NCBI RefSeq assembly: GCF_013409365.1
Contig: NZ_JACCBA010000001.1
Span: 9,052,001-9,116,000 of the forward strand
Direction of reading: 5' to 3'
Origin: Actinomadura luteofluorescens
Lineage (GTDB): Bacteria; Actinomycetota; Actinomycetes; Streptosporangiales; Streptosporangiaceae
Length of the DNA stretch: 64,000 nucleotides
The notes below the pieces were generated by a model, which ran no database searches, was not told where the DNA came from, and saw nothing but the letters and a program-made list of their open reading frames with translations. The position numbers were made by a program, and so were the translations under genes. Below, piece by piece: positions 7,958 through 17,742 of this stretch (positions are counted from its first letter, which is position 1; every line of letters begins with the position of its first letter).

Positions 7958-10033
7958 ATGAGCGACACCCCGGCCCGCACCGAGATCGGCGACCGGGCGG
8001 CCTACGCCGCCGCCGTCCAGACCGCCGTCGCGGCCTCCGCCGCCTACTACGGCGAGGGCGACTCGCCGCTCGACGACGACGCCTTCGACCGGCTGGTGCG
8101 CGGCATCGCCGCCTACGAGGCCGAGCATCCGGACGAGGTGCTGCCCGAGTCCCCGACGGGCAAGGTCGCCGGGGGAGCGGTGGTCGGCGACGTCCCGCAC
8201 ACCGTCCCGATGCTGAGCCTGGACAACGTGTTCTCCGCCGAGGGCCTGGAGACGTGGGCGGCGCGGCTGGCCCGCAGGCTCGGCCGCGAGGTCGCGGAGT
8301 GGAGCGTGGAACCGAAGCTCGACGGCATGGCGATCTCCGCCCGGTACCGCGGCGGGCGCCTCGTCCGGCTGGTGACGCGGGGCGACGGCGCCGCCGGGGA
8401 CGACGTCTCGCACTGCACCGGCATGATCCTCGGCCTGCCGGGACGCCTCGCCCGGCCGCTCACCGTGGAGCTGCGCGGCGAGGTGCTGATGACGCGGGCC
8501 CAGTTCGAGGCCGCCAACGCCGCCCGCGTCGCCGCCGTGGGGTCGACGTTCGCCAACCCGCGCAGCGCCGCCGCCGGGTCCCTGCGCACCAGGGACCACC
8601 CCTACAAGGTGGAGATGACCTTCTTCGCCTACGGTGCCCTCCCGCTGGACGGCACCGACGGCGAGACGGCCGGGCTCCTGCGCGACCTGCCGCACAGCCA
8701 GGTCATGGAGCTGGTCGCCGGCCTCGGCGCCAACACCACCGCCGCGACGTCCGCCCCGGGGATCGTCGCGACGTCGATCGGCCGGGTGCTGGAACGGGTC
8801 GAGGAGATCGCCGCGCTGCGCGCCGGGCTGGACTTCGGCATCGACGGCATCGTGATCAAAGCGGACGCGGCGGCCGACCAGGCCGACGCCGGCCTGTCCT
8901 CCCGCGCCCCGCGCTGGGCGATCGCCTACAAGCTCCCCGCGGTCGAGAAGATCACCCGGCTGCTGGACGTGGAGTGGAACGTCGGCCGCACCGGCGTCAT
9001 CGCGCCCCGCGCCGTCCTGGAACCGGTCGAGGTGGACGGCTCCACCGTCACCTACGCGACCCTGCACAACGCCGCCGACATCGGGCGGCGCGGCCTGATG
9101 ATCGGCGACCACGTCACCGTCTACAAGGCGGGCGACGTCATCCCGCGCGTGGAGGCGCCCGTCGTCCACCTGCGCACCGGCGAGGAGCGGCCCATCGAGA
9201 TCCCGGCGGCCTGCCCGCGCTGCGGCGACGGGATCGACGCCTCCCAGCAGCGCTGGCGGTGCGTGCGGGGGCGCGCCTGCCACGCCGTCGTGTCCCTGCG
9301 CTACGCGGTGGCCCGCGACCAGTTCGACATCGAGGGCCTCGGCGAGGGTCGCATCGACCAGCTCATCGCCACGGGGCTGATCAGCGACTTCGCCGACCTG
9401 TTCACCCTCACCCACGACCAGGTCATCGCCCTGGAGCGGATGGGCGAGACCAGCACCACCGCTCTTCTCGCCGCGATCGAGGGCGCCAAGGCCAAGCCGC
9501 TGAGCAAGGTGTTCTGCGCGCTCGGCGTGCGCGGCACCGGCCGGTCGATGTCGCGCCGCATCGCCCGCCACTTCGGCACGATGGACGCGATCCGCGCCGC
9601 CGACGCCGAGGCGTTCCAGGAGGTCGAGGGCGTCGGGCCGGAGCGCGCCGCGGTCCTGGTCGCCGAGATCGCCGAGCTGGCCCCGCTGATCGACAAGCTC
9701 GCCGCGGCCGGGGTCACCATGACCGAGCCGGGCGCCGCGGGGCCCGCCGCGCGGGAGGCCGGGCAGGCCGGGGCCGGCGCCGCGGCCCCCCTGACCGGGA
9801 TGTCGGTGGTCGCCACCGGAGCGATGACCGGCCCGCTCGGCGGCCTGTCGCGGAACCAGGTGAACGAGCTGATCGAGCGCGCCGGCGGCACGGCGTCCTC
9901 GTCGGTGTCGGCCCGCACGTCCCTGCTCGTCGCGGGGGAGAGGGCCGGGTCCAAGAAGGCCAGGGCGGAGGCGCTCGGCATCGAGATCGTCACGCCGGAG
10001 GAGTTCGCCGCCCGCGTCGCCGCCTTCCTGTGA
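7958..10033 (+). CDS. ligA: NAD-dependent DNA ligase LigA
   Basis: The enzyme has 691 residues, the normal length for bacterial NAD ligases that seal nicks in replication and repair. Domains in order: Ia helices (1-70), the adenylation domain with Lys120 in KLDG and the [10 protein letters not shown] motif, the OB fold, a four-cysteine zinc finger (CPRCG...RWRC...RACH), helix-hairpin-helix repeats ([13 protein letters not shown]) and a C-terminal BRCT domain. The zinc finger ends RACHA rather than the common CPAQ, and the adenylation motifs differ somewhat from housekeeping LigA. It may therefore be a second, paralogous ligase. A CATGAT box six bases before the ATG could give a leaderless message. 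Confidence 0.95.
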   Translation: MSDTPARTEIGDRAAYAAAVQTAVAASAAYYGEGDSPLDDDAFDRLVRGIAAYEAEHPDEVLPESPTGKVAGGAVVGDVPHTVPMLSLDNVFSAEGLETWAARLARRLGREVAEWSVEPKLDGMAISARYRGGRLVRLVTRGDGAAGDDVSHCTGMILGLPGRLARPLTVELRGEVLMTRAQFEAANAARVAAVGSTFANPRSAAAGSLRTRDHPYKVEMTFFAYGALPLDGTDGETAGLLRDLPHSQVMELVAGLGANTTAATSAPGIVATSIGRVLERVEEIAALRAGLDFGIDGIVIKADAAADQADAGLSSRAPRWAIAYKLPAVEKITRLLDVEWNVGRTGVIAPRAVLEPVEVDGSTVTYATLHNAADIGRRGLMIGDHVTVYKAGDVIPRVEAPVVHLRTGEERPIEIPAACPRCGDGIDASQQRWRCVRGRACHAVVSLRYAVARDQFDIEGLGEGRIDQLIATGLISDFADLFTLTHDQVIALERMGETSTTALLAAIEGAKAKPLSKVFCALGVRGTGRSMSRRIARHFGTMDAIRAADAEAFQEVEGVGPERAAVLVAEIAELAPLIDKLAAAGVTMTEPGAAGPAAREAGQAGAGAAAPLTGMSVVATGAMTGPLGGLSRNQVNELIERAGGTASSSVSARTSLLVAGERAGSKKARAEALGIEIVTPEEFAARVAAFL

Positions 10034-10040
10034 GCCGCGG

Positions 10041-11219
10041 CTACGCCGTCCGTTCGGCGCGGCCCGTCCGCACCAGCCAGCTCAGCATCAGCATCAGGTC
10101 GAGCCGGCCGTCCGGCTCGGTGAACCGGCCGCCGGTCAGCTCGGTGATGCGGCGCAGCCGGTACCGGACGGTCTGCTCGTGGATGTGCAGCCGCTCCGCG
10201 GCGATCACGGCGTTGTCGCCGCACTGCAGGTAGGTCAGCAGCGTCTCGGCGAGCGGCTGCCGGCGCGCCGGCGGCAGCTCCAGCAGCGGCCCGAGGGCGG
10301 CCTCGGCGGTCGCGCCGACCAGCTCGTCCGCCGCGAGCGTGGCCAGGGCCGCGATGTGGTCGGCGCACCGGAAGGGGCCGTCGCCAGGCAGCAGCCCCCG
10401 CTCCGCCAGGGTCAGGGCGTTGCGGGCCCAGCGCAGCGACACCGCGCCCTGCCCGATCGGGACGGTCGGGCCGAGCGCCGAGGTGCCGAGCCTGCGCAGC
10501 GCCGGCCACAGCCGGTCCTGGCCGGGGCCCTCCGGGTCGGGCACCACGAGGAAGGGGATCGGCGCCTCCCAGTCGGCCAGCACGGCGGGCGGCAGGATCC
10601 GGGCCCCGGCGGGCGCCCCCGCCGGCAGCGCCACCAGCGCGATGCTCTTCGGCAGCTCCCAGCGGGCGGCGACCGCCAGTTCGGAGATCGCCTCGTGCCC
10701 GGGCGGGGGCTCGGCGACCAGCAGGTCGCGGAGCCGGTCGCGGCGGCGCTCCCGCTCGGTCGCCAGCTGGCCCTGCTCGCGGGCGTAGCCCTGCGCCGCG
10801 GCGTCGGCGGCCCGTGCCAGCAGCAGGAACAGCGAGTCGGTGAGCCGGCCCAGCGTCTCGCGCGACCAGCCGAGCCGGTAGGCGTCCTTGATGAACCGGC
10901 GGCAGGCGACCTGGCTGCTCACGCGCATCGCGTTCTGCAGCGCGGCCAGGCTACGGCCGTGCCGCGCCTCCTCCTCGCCGAGCCGCATGTACAGCTCGGT
11001 GATCCTGCGCGGGTCCGAGGTCGGATGGTCGACGGAGTCCACGAAGAACGCGACGGTGTCGCTGACCGTCCGCTCCACCTTCCGGGCGTACTCGCCCCCG
11101 TCGGCGCTCGCGTACTCGGGGACCTGGTCGCGGATCTCCCGCTCCATCTCGTCCACGGCGGCCTGGAGGTGCTGCCGCAGCACGTCGGGCAGCTCGGCGG
11201 GCATCGGCCCATCTGTCAT
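10041..11219 (-). CDS. PucR/CdaR-family transcriptional regulator
   Basis: The product has 392 residues. The C-terminal 60 residues (AERLHIHEQTVRYRLRRITELTGG) are the PucR-type helix-turn-helix. The preceding region is a GGDEF-like regulatory domain without catalytic motifs, and the N-terminal ~150 residues are helical, similar to the RsbR-like sensor region of many actinobacterial PucR proteins. It converges on ligA with a 7-base gap. No purine or sugar-acid genes adjoin, so its target is unknown. The second PucR gene in the window (37264-38412) has the same domain order. Confidence 0.88.
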   Translation of the reverse strand: MTDGPMPAELPDVLRQHLQAAVDEMEREIRDQVPEYASADGGEYARKVERTVSDTVAFFVDSVDHPTSDPRRITELYMRLGEEEARHGRSLAALQNAMRVSSQVACRRFIKDAYRLGWSRETLGRLTDSLFLLLARAADAAAQGYAREQGQLATERERRRDRLRDLLVAEPPPGHEAISELAVAARWELPKSIALVALPAGAPAGARILPPAVLADWEAPIPFLVVPDPEGPGQDRLWPALRRLGTSALGPTVPIGQGAVSLRWARNALTLAERGLLPGDGPFRCADHIAALATLAADELVGATAEAALGPLLELPPARRQPLAETLLTYLQCGDNAVIAAERLHIHEQTVRYRLRRITELTGGRFTEPDGRLDLMLMLSWLVRTGRAERTA

Positions 11220-11301
11220 CCGTTGTCCGATCGGCGGGGTGGGTTCGGGCGAATCACCCTAGGCAAGAAAGCGAACGCTGTCATCACCGCCGGGAGGGAG
11301 G

Positions 11302-12615
11302 TCAGGGGTGGACGGGCTGCGCCGTGGAGGCGGCCGTGGAGGCGGCCGCGGGGACCGCGGGGGACCGCCGCCGCGCCGTCAGGCGGCGGCCGAGGTTCTG
11401 CGCCGGCCGTTCGACGTAGCGGTGCGCCAGCGCCGCCGAGGTGAGGACGGTCGCCAGCAGCACCACGCCCCAGGCCGCCCGGACCGGCGCCGACAGCCCC
11501 CAGGTGTCGCGTCCGGCGGCGTGCCAGATCGCCTGGATGACCAGCGGGTGCAGCAGGTAGACCGAGTAGCTGACCAGGCCGAGCCACACCAGGACGCGCG
11601 GCATGGAGCGGTTGCGCAGGGCGAGGCCGCCCAGGAACGTCAGCCACGCGGCGCCCACGGCGATGGACCAGTCCGGCCCGAGGGGGTTCGGGTTGGCGTG
11701 CAGGGCCCAGCTGGTCGGGGTGCGCATGCCCGCCGTCAGCGACAGGACGGGGACGATCGCCACCATCGCCGCGGCGGGCCAGAGCCGGAGCCGCCCGTCG
11801 TGGATGCCGCGGATCGCGGTCCCGGCGAACATGGTGGCGATGATGCACAGGCTCTCGATGGCGCCGATGCGGCTGTTCAGCACGAGCAGGACGAGGGCCA
11901 GCACGGCCACGACCGCGACGCCCGTCCGCCGCAGCCCGCGGCGCCGGCTGACCATGGCGGCCAGGCCGCCGGCGAGCAGCAGCGCGGCGGCGAGGATCGT
12001 CCCGCCCGGCCAGCGGGAGGCCAGCAGCCCGGACGGCAGCGCGACCCCGAGGATGGCCGCGCCCACGCCGAAGCCGAGGGCGACCCGCGCGCTGGCGCGG
12101 TGCACGCCGGCGACGAACATCGCGGTCACGAGCAGGTAGAAGACCATCTCGTAGGACAGCGTCCAGAACACGTTGACGACGTTCGGGACGCCCAGCAGGT
12201 CCTGGAGCATCGTCAGGTGCGCCAGCGCCGACGCCCAGGGCCGGTCGCCGATCGCGGCGGGCAGCCCGTAGGAGAGCCCGGCCGCGCCGAGCAGCAGGGC
12301 CAGCACCACCGACACGCCCCACGCCGGGTACAGCCGGAAGAACCGCCCGGCCCAGAACTGCCGGACGCTGCCGCGCCGTTCCAGGGAGAACGGCACCACG
12401 TAGCCGCTGACGAGGAAGAACACGAAGACCCCGTACCGGCCGAAGTCGAACCACGGGCCGGTCGCCCGGCGGACCTCGGGCAGCAGCACGTCCAGGGAGT
12501 GCTCGAACACCACCACCAGGGCGGCGAGGCCGCGCAGCGCGTCCAGCCAGCCCATGCGCGCCTTCGCCCGGGGAGCGCCGATCGTCGTGTCAGGGGTCGG
12601 GGTGTTCGTCGGCAT
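11302..12615 (-). CDS. Acyltransferase family 3 membrane protein
   Basis: This is a polytopic protein of 437 residues with the acyltransferase-3 (OafA/NodX) opening: GWLDALRGLAALVVVFEHSLDVLL, whose Arg and His are conserved for catalysis. About ten membrane helices follow. Members O-acylate sugars of the cell surface or secondary metabolites. I prefer the ATG at 12615 over 12627, because a -10-like TATGGT ends seven bases before it and would make the message leaderless. It stands 82 bases downstream of the methionine-start side of the PucR gene with no apparent partner. Confidence 0.88.
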   Translation of the reverse strand: MPTNTPTPDTTIGAPRAKARMGWLDALRGLAALVVVFEHSLDVLLPEVRRATGPWFDFGRYGVFVFFLVSGYVVPFSLERRGSVRQFWAGRFFRLYPAWGVSVVLALLLGAAGLSYGLPAAIGDRPWASALAHLTMLQDLLGVPNVVNVFWTLSYEMVFYLLVTAMFVAGVHRASARVALGFGVGAAILGVALPSGLLASRWPGGTILAAALLLAGGLAAMVSRRRGLRRTGVAVVAVLALVLLVLNSRIGAIESLCIIATMFAGTAIRGIHDGRLRLWPAAAMVAIVPVLSLTAGMRTPTSWALHANPNPLGPDWSIAVGAAWLTFLGGLALRNRSMPRVLVWLGLVSYSVYLLHPLVIQAIWHAAGRDTWGLSAPVRAAWGVVLLATVLTSAALAHRYVERPAQNLGRRLTARRRSPAVPAAASTAASTAQPVHP

Positions 12616-12765
12616 CCGGGCCACCATAGGGGCCGAACCGTTACCGTTTCTAACGGGCTAATGAGATTTCTCTTAATCGCGGCAGCCGCTGCCTGACACA
12701 GCGTCACGGGCCGGGGACGCCGGATGAGCGGCGAGAGCAGGGCAGGCGCGGCGAACCGGAGGGCT

Positions 12766-12786
12766 CCGCCGGGCCCGGCCCGGCGG
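12766..12786 (-). terminator. Hairpin downstream of methyltransferase gene
   Basis: Bases 12766-12774 pair with 12778-12786 (9 bp, 3-base loop, all G/C). It lies 30 bases beyond the minus-strand methyltransferase stop and could end its message. The remaining bases of 12616-12815 hold the promoter side of the acyltransferase gene and nothing else I can support. Confidence 0.4.
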
Positions 12787-12815
12787 GGAAAATGTGATCT
12801 AATCCACAGTTCGCG

Positions 12816-13604
12816 TCAGCGGACGGCGACGGCGCCGTACAGGACCGGCTTCTCGCCCGGACCGGCGGGCCCTTCGCCGGGCAGCGGCGTCACCCCGGGC
12901 GGCAGCGGGCGGAACGGCCCGAGCAGCCGCGCGATCTCGGCGCCGCCGCGCGGGTGCACCGGGACCGAGGTCCCCTCGCGGTAGAGCCGCGCGGCCTCGG
13001 TGACCGGGCCGGGGGCGAAGTCGGCGGTGGCGTGCGAGACGACCAGCGCGCTGCCGGGCGCCGTGGCCGCCGCGAGGTCGGCGACGAGGTCCCCGGCGCC
13101 GGGGACGAAGTGCAGGACGCAGGAGAACACCAGCGCGACCGGTTCCGCCGGGTCGATCAGCCGCCGCACCTCGGGGCTGCCCATGACCGCGGCCGGGTCG
13201 CGGATGTCGGCCCGCAGCGCCGCGACGTTGCCGCCGTCGACGAGCAGCGCGCGGGCGTGGGCGATGACGAGCGGGTCGTGGTCGACGTACACGACGCGGG
13301 CGCCGCCGGCGCGGCCCGCGGCCATCTGGTGCAGGTTGTCGGTCCTCGGCAGGCCGCAGCCGAGGTCGACGAACTGCCGCACGCCGCGTCCGGCGAGCAG
13401 CGCCACGGAGCCGGCGAGGAAGCGGCGGGCGGCGCGGGCGGCGGCCGCCGCCTGCGGCAGGAGCCGCAGGATCCCCTGGGCGAGGTCGCGGTCGGACGCG
13501 TAGTTGTCCTTGCCGCCGAGGAGGTAGTCCTGGACGCGTGCCGGACCCGGCCTGTGCAGGGCGAGCGGGGTGGACTCCGGCGCCCTCGTCCCGGCCATGG
13601 GCAT
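12816..13604 (-). CDS. SAM-dependent methyltransferase, DUF574/Methyltransf_19 type
   Basis: The 262-residue protein shows the signatures of this actinomycete-expanded family: RVQDYLLGGKDNYASDRDLA near the start, the SAM-binding FVDLGCGLPR loop, VVYVDHDPLV for the ribose-binding acid, and VFSCVLHFV. Family members are numerous in Streptomyces relatives and mostly lack known substrates. The 288 bases upstream (13605-13892) contain its promoter region and no gene. The two N-terminal methionines (residues 1 and 3) leave the exact start open. Confidence 0.9.
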   Translation of the reverse strand: MPMAGTRAPESTPLALHRPGPARVQDYLLGGKDNYASDRDLAQGILRLLPQAAAAARAARRFLAGSVALLAGRGVRQFVDLGCGLPRTDNLHQMAAGRAGGARVVYVDHDPLVIAHARALLVDGGNVAALRADIRDPAAVMGSPEVRRLIDPAEPVALVFSCVLHFVPGAGDLVADLAAATAPGSALVVSHATADFAPGPVTEAARLYREGTSVPVHPRGGAEIARLLGPFRPLPPGVTPLPGEGPAGPGEKPVLYGAVAVR

Positions 13605-13892
13605 GGTGCTTCACCTGTCGCCTTCACCAGAGGGGATCGGTGCAATGGCTCACTTACGACGGTAGGCGGCCGCGGCGGGCCCGGGGGCGGCCGCGGCCGG
13701 TGGACCGTCCGAAACCCACCGGACACATGGCCGCATGGGGCCATCCGGGTTTGGCGCACCCCCGCCCGGTTCTGCGGCGGGCGATCGCGGCGCCGGTGCG
13801 TCCGCGCGCGGGCACCGGCGCGCGACTGGCCTTTTCCGGCCATGACAAGCACTTAACCGAAGACGCCGATTCGCAGTGGAGGGCCCTCCGGG

Positions 13893-14522
13893 TCACCGTC
13901 CGGGGTCGCGCCACATGAGCCAGACCGGCGGGCACCCCTTGCCCGGCAGCGGCAGCTCGCGCGTCACCCGGAAGCCGAATCGCTCGTAGTAAGGGACATT
14001 CCGCTCCTTGGACGACTCCAGGTAGGCGGGTAGACCTTCGGTATCGCAGCGGTCGAGCCGTGACCGCAGCAGTGCCGCGCCCAGGCCGTTGCCCTGCGCG
14101 GGGGGATCGGTGCCGAGTACTGCCAGGTACCAGTGCGGCCCGCGCGGGTGGTGCTTCTCGATCGCGCCGAGGGTGCGGAGGGTGGCGGGTGTCCTGGCCC
14201 CCAGGATGCGCAGCAGCGGCAGGGCGTGGGCCGCCTGCAACCTCAGGGGCACGCTCCACATGCCGGGCGGGTCCCACAGCGCGGCGGCCTCTGCATCGTC
14301 CCCGCGCCCGGTGGTCTCGACGGCCCCGTGGGGGAGGTGCACCCGCCGCAGCAGGATGCCGAACAACGCGGTCATCCGCCGCACGCGGGAGGCGTCGTCA
14401 GGCAGGAGCCAGCGCCACACCGGGTCGTCGTCGAAGGCGCGCCCGAGGACGGTCGCGATCGGTGCGGCGTCGGCGTCGTCCGCCACGCGGACGAGGGGGG
14501 ACGAGCGGGGCTCGGACGTCAT
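13893..14522 (-). CDS. GNAT-family N-acetyltransferase
   Basis: The 209-residue product has the GNAT acetyl-CoA loop in the form PAQGNGLGAALL and the C-terminal LESSKERNVPYYERFGFRV motif. This arrangement is common in actinomycete acetyltransferases related to the puromycin/ribosomal-protein acetylating branch. An N-terminal FDDDPVWRWLLPD segment also fits that group. It follows the DoxX-like gene by 62 bases on the same strand, so cotranscription is possible. The acceptor is unknown. Confidence 0.87.
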   Translation of the reverse strand: MTSEPRSSPLVRVADDADAAPIATVLGRAFDDDPVWRWLLPDDASRVRRMTALFGILLRRVHLPHGAVETTGRGDDAEAAALWDPPGMWSVPLRLQAAHALPLLRILGARTPATLRTLGAIEKHHPRGPHWYLAVLGTDPPAQGNGLGAALLRSRLDRCDTEGLPAYLESSKERNVPYYERFGFRVTRELPLPGKGCPPVWLMWRDPGR

Positions 14523-14584
14523 GGCGCGGCCTCCTCGGGGACGCGCCGATCCTCACCGGGGGCGCGGCCCCGAGTCAAGCGGGC

Positions 14585-15028
14585 TCACGCGCGGCAGCGG
14601 CGCTCGGCCCGCGACTTGGCCAGTTCCTCCAGGACGAGCGAGGCGCCGATCCCGACCAGCCAGGTGTCCTTCGCCAGCGGGATGCCCTGCGGGGAGGGGC
14701 GCAGCCCGCCCTCCTGCCGCGTGCCGGGCAGCCGCAGGTACAGGCCGGTCAGCCCGGCCGAGAACGCGGTGAGCGCGGCGCCCGCGATGAGGGAGGGCAC
14801 CAGCGGCACCAGCAGCGCGGTGCCGAGCGCGACCTCCGCCCTGCCGAGCGTGCGGGTGAAGTCCCGCGGGTCCTGCGACTCCAGGAACGGGTAGGCGGCC
14901 TTCGCCGTCCCGTGGGTCTCTTCGGCCGCCGCGTCCAGTCCCTGGAGCTTCGACAGGCCCGAGTTCAGGACGAACGCGCCGACGGCCAGCCGGACGGGCA
15001 TCTGGTGAGCGCGAGCAAGAAGACGCAT
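14585..15028 (-). CDS. DoxX-like small membrane protein
   Basis: The product has 147 residues and three or four hydrophobic segments (VRLAVGAFVLNSGLSKL, EVALGTALLVPLVPSLIAGAAL, TWLVGIGASLVLEELA). The N-terminal Arg-rich start and NSGLSKLQG turn resemble DoxX-family proteins of oxidative-stress or respiratory function in actinobacteria. Assignment rests on fold-level similarity, not on a strict motif. The 245 bases upstream (15029-15273) separate it from the divergent membrane gene and hold no other frame I can support. Confidence 0.7.
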   Translation of the reverse strand: MRLLARAHQMPVRLAVGAFVLNSGLSKLQGLDAAAEETHGTAKAAYPFLESQDPRDFTRTLGRAEVALGTALLVPLVPSLIAGAALTAFSAGLTGLYLRLPGTRQEGGLRPSPQGIPLAKDTWLVGIGASLVLEELAKSRAERRCRA

Positions 15029-15273
15029 CGTGTCCCCACAAACAGTCGGAAGACCGGGCGCAGGGCATCATTCCCGCCGATTCGCCTCTACACCCGATCG
15101 CCGGGTCAAGTCTCGTCATGCCGGCGCGGGAGGTTGTCTACCGCGCGGGGAGCAGGCGCCCAGGCGGCGAATGCCGCCGGTGGGGCAGCCGGAAAGCCTC
15201 CGGACGGACGACGACGCCCCCGGTGCCGCCGCTGCACGATCGGGACGTCGTCGAGAGAACCGGGAGAGCTGAG

Positions 15274-15804
15274 ATGTCGACCGTCCAGTCGCGGCCGGCG
15301 GCCGCCGGGCAGTGGTGGCGGCCGCGGCCGCCGGTCCGCAAGACCGTCACCGTCGTGCACGTCGTCGCCTCCGTCGCGCTGCTGGGGGAGGTGTGGGGCC
15401 TCGTGCTGCTCAACCTCACCGCCGCGCTGACCGACGACGCGACGCTCGCGCATTCCGCCTACCGCCTGATGGGCGTGCTGGTGTTCGGGGGAGGCATCCC
15501 GCTCAGCCTCACCGCCCTGGTCACCGGCGTCGCGCTCGCCATCGGCAGCGCGTGGGGCCTGGCGCGGCACTACTGGGTGCTCGCCAAGCTGGTGCTGCTG
15601 ATCGCCGTGATCCTCGCCGGGATGCTGCTGTTCACGCCCGGGGCGATGGCGGACGCGACCGCGGGCGGGGCGCCCGCGGCCGCCGGGCGGCAGTGGGAGC
15701 AGGTCGCGGTGGTCTCCTGCCAGCTCGCGATGCTGCTCACCGCCACCGCACTGTCGGTGTTCAAGCCCCGCGGCCGCGTCGGGCGGCGGCGCGCCCGCTC
15801 ATGA
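15274..15804 (+). CDS. Membrane protein, DUF2269-like
   Basis: From ATG 15274, preceded by a purine-rich GGGAGAGCTGAG site, the product has 176 residues. It contains four hydrophobic helices (KTVTVVHVVASVALLGEVWG, MGVLVFGGGIPLSLTALVTG, YWVLAKLVLLIAVILAGMLLF, VSCQLAMLLTATALSVF). The His in the first helix and the overall arrangement resemble DUF2269/CopD-like integral membrane proteins. An upstream extension of the frame to 15118 is rejected because it is Arg/Pro-rich and has no ribosome site. Its 3' end overlaps the LysR gene by six bases tail to tail. Confidence 0.75.
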   Translation: MSTVQSRPAAAGQWWRPRPPVRKTVTVVHVVASVALLGEVWGLVLLNLTAALTDDATLAHSAYRLMGVLVFGGGIPLSLTALVTGVALAIGSAWGLARHYWVLAKLVLLIAVILAGMLLFTPGAMADATAGGAPAAAGRQWEQVAVVSCQLAMLLTATALSVFKPRGRVGRRRARS

Positions 15805-16719
15805 AGCGGGCCGCCCGTCAGGCAGGCGCTCGGCGACCGCCCGCAGCGCCTCCACGCACGCCCGGACCGCCGGCCGGTCCGACCCGGCCTGCCACGTCGC
15901 GTAGATCTTGCGGCGGATGGCGGGCCTGGTCGCGACGATGCGGACCCCGTGCGGTACCGGGTCGCGGCCGAGCCGGGGGATGAGCGCGGCGGCGAGGTCG
16001 GCCGCCACGAAGGCCAGCTGGGTCGGGTAGTCGGCGACGTTGCAGACGATGTCGGGCTCCACGTTGTGCTCGCGCAGCGTCTGCACGAGCTGCTGGTCGC
16101 AGGTGCCGCCCGCCGTCCACGAGGCCCAGCGCATCCCGCGCAGCTCGTCCAGGGCGACCGCGCGGCGCCGGGCGAGCGGGTGTCCGGCTGGCAGCGCCAG
16201 GTCGATGACGTCGGACGACAGCAGGACGTTCGACACCGACGCGGGGAACGGCGTGACGAGGGTGTCCCAGCTCTCGACGACCGCGACGTCGATGTCGCCG
16301 CGCGCGAGGGCGGGCAGGATGTGCTCGGTCTCCGCCTCCAGCAGGGTCGGGGTGAGCCCGGGGTGCCGCTCGCGCAGCGTGGTGAGCGCGGCGGGGAGCA
16401 CCGAGCGCGCCGCCGTCACGAACGCGCCGAGCCGCAGCGGTCCGGCGGCGGCCTCGCTCAGCCCGTCGAGCTCGGCCGCGGCGGCGGCCAGCTGGGCCAT
16501 CACCCGCTCGGCGTGCCCGGCCAGGACGTGCCCGGCTCGAGTGAGCCGGACGCCCCTGCCCTGCGGTTCGAGCAGGGAGTGGCCCGTCTCGCGTTCCAGC
16601 TTGGCGAGCTGCTGCGACACCCCCGAGGGCGTCACGTGCATGGCCTCGGCGGCGGCCGCGATCGACCCGTGCACGGCCACCGCGTGCAAGGCGCGCATGC
16701 GCTCAACGTTGAGTGTCAC
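15799..16719 (-). CDS. LysR-family transcriptional regulator
   Basis: The 306-residue product has an N-terminal LysR helix-turn-helix (MRALHAVAVHGSIAAAAEAM, SGVSQQLAKLERETG) and a periplasmic-binding-like effector domain from residue ~90. It is divergent from the EamA transporter at 16795, the usual LysR arrangement in which the regulator controls its neighbour. The 75-base gap is AT-rich for this genome. It contains TTAGC (16739-16743) and GCTAA (16762-16766) as an inverted repeat 18 bases apart, a plausible recognition element. The effector is unknown. Confidence 0.92.
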   Translation of the reverse strand: MTLNVERMRALHAVAVHGSIAAAAEAMHVTPSGVSQQLAKLERETGHSLLEPQGRGVRLTRAGHVLAGHAERVMAQLAAAAAELDGLSEAAAGPLRLGAFVTAARSVLPAALTTLRERHPGLTPTLLEAETEHILPALARGDIDVAVVESWDTLVTPFPASVSNVLLSSDVIDLALPAGHPLARRRAVALDELRGMRWASWTAGGTCDQQLVQTLREHNVEPDIVCNVADYPTQLAFVAADLAAALIPRLGRDPVPHGVRIVATRPAIRRKIYATWQAGSDRPAVRACVEALRAVAERLPDGRPAS

Positions 16720-16794
16720 AGTAGCGATGTTACCGGTTTTAGCTTAAAAACATTCGCTTGTGCTAAGTAGTCGCGAGACGGCAGCGTGGTGCGC

Positions 16795-17742
16795 ATGCGA
16801 CGGATCGATCCGCGGCTGCTCCTGATCGCCGGTGCCGCGTTCATCTCGGTGTCGGCGATCCTGTTCCGGCTGTCCGGCGTCTCGTCTGGGACGGCCGCGT
16901 TCTTCCGGTGCGCGCTCGCGCTGCCGGTGCTGGTGCCCCTGGCCCTCTGGGAGCGGCGCCGGACGGGACCGCGGCGCCGCGCCGGGGTCGACGTTATCGC
17001 GGGGCTGCTGCTCGGCGCCGACTTCGTGCTGTGGGGCGCGTCGATCGACGGCGTCGGGGCGGGAATCGCGACGGTGCTGGTGAACGTCCAGGTCGCCGTG
17101 GTCCCGCTGCTGGCGTTCGCGGTGTTCGGGGAGCGGCCCTCACGGGCCTTCGCGCCGGCCGTGCCGGTGCTGCTGGCCGGGGTCGCGCTGGCCGGCGGCA
17201 TCGCGGGGCACGGCACGAGCGGGACGGACCCGGTGCTCGGATCGCTGTTCGGCGCGGGTGCCGGGCTGGCCTACGGCGGCTACCTCTTCCTCACCCGCCT
17301 CGCCGGGCACGGCCAGGAGCACCGGGCGCAGCCCGTCCTCCTGGCGACGCTGGGCGCGGGGGCGGCCTCCCTCGCGATCGGCGGGCCGTGGCAGGGCGTC
17401 GACCTCGCGCCGGGCTGGCCCGCCCTCGGCTGGCTCGCCGTGCTGGCCGTGACGGGACAGGTGTGCGGCTGGATGCTGATCGGCGCGGCGCTGCCCCGCC
17501 TCGGCGCCGACGTCGCCGGGGCCCTCCTGCTCCTCCAGCCGGTGCTGGCGGTCGCGCTCGGCGCGGTGATCCTCGGCGAGCGGCCCGCCCTCGCCCAGCT
17601 CGCCGGGTGCGGTCTCGTCGTCACCGCGATCCGGCTGGCCGGCAGGGGTAGCGTCTCCCCGCGTGACGACTCCGGAATGGGCCCCCGAGCACGAGGCGAC
17701 GCCCGAACTGGCGAGCGCGCTGATCGGGCGGAGGTTCCCTGA
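16795..17742 (+). CDS. EamA/RhaT-family DMT transporter
   Basis: The product has about 315 residues with ten hydrophobic helices in two EamA repeats, starting LLLIAGAAFISVSAILFRLSG and ending LLLLQPVLAVALGAVILGE. EamA proteins export or import small metabolites such as amino acids. I chose the ATG at 16795; GTG 16786 is three codons earlier. The last ~26 codons overlap the start of the phosphotransferase gene in another frame, and that tail is polar and Arg-rich. The divergent LysR gene probably controls it. Confidence 0.88.
   Translation: MRRIDPRLLLIAGAAFISVSAILFRLSGVSSGTAAFFRCALALPVLVPLALWERRRTGPRRRAGVDVIAGLLLGADFVLWGASIDGVGAGIATVLVNVQVAVVPLLAFAVFGERPSRAFAPAVPVLLAGVALAGGIAGHGTSGTDPVLGSLFGAGAGLAYGGYLFLTRLAGHGQEHRAQPVLLATLGAGAASLAIGGPWQGVDLAPGWPALGWLAVLAVTGQVCGWMLIGAALPRLGADVAGALLLLQPVLAVALGAVILGERPALAQLAGCGLVVTAIRLAGRGSVSPRDDSGMGPRARGDARTGERADRAEVP

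Noticed and set aside
6845..9571. 908-residue minus-strand open frame
   Set aside because: It is antisense to the esterase and ligA; low-complexity product with no domain.
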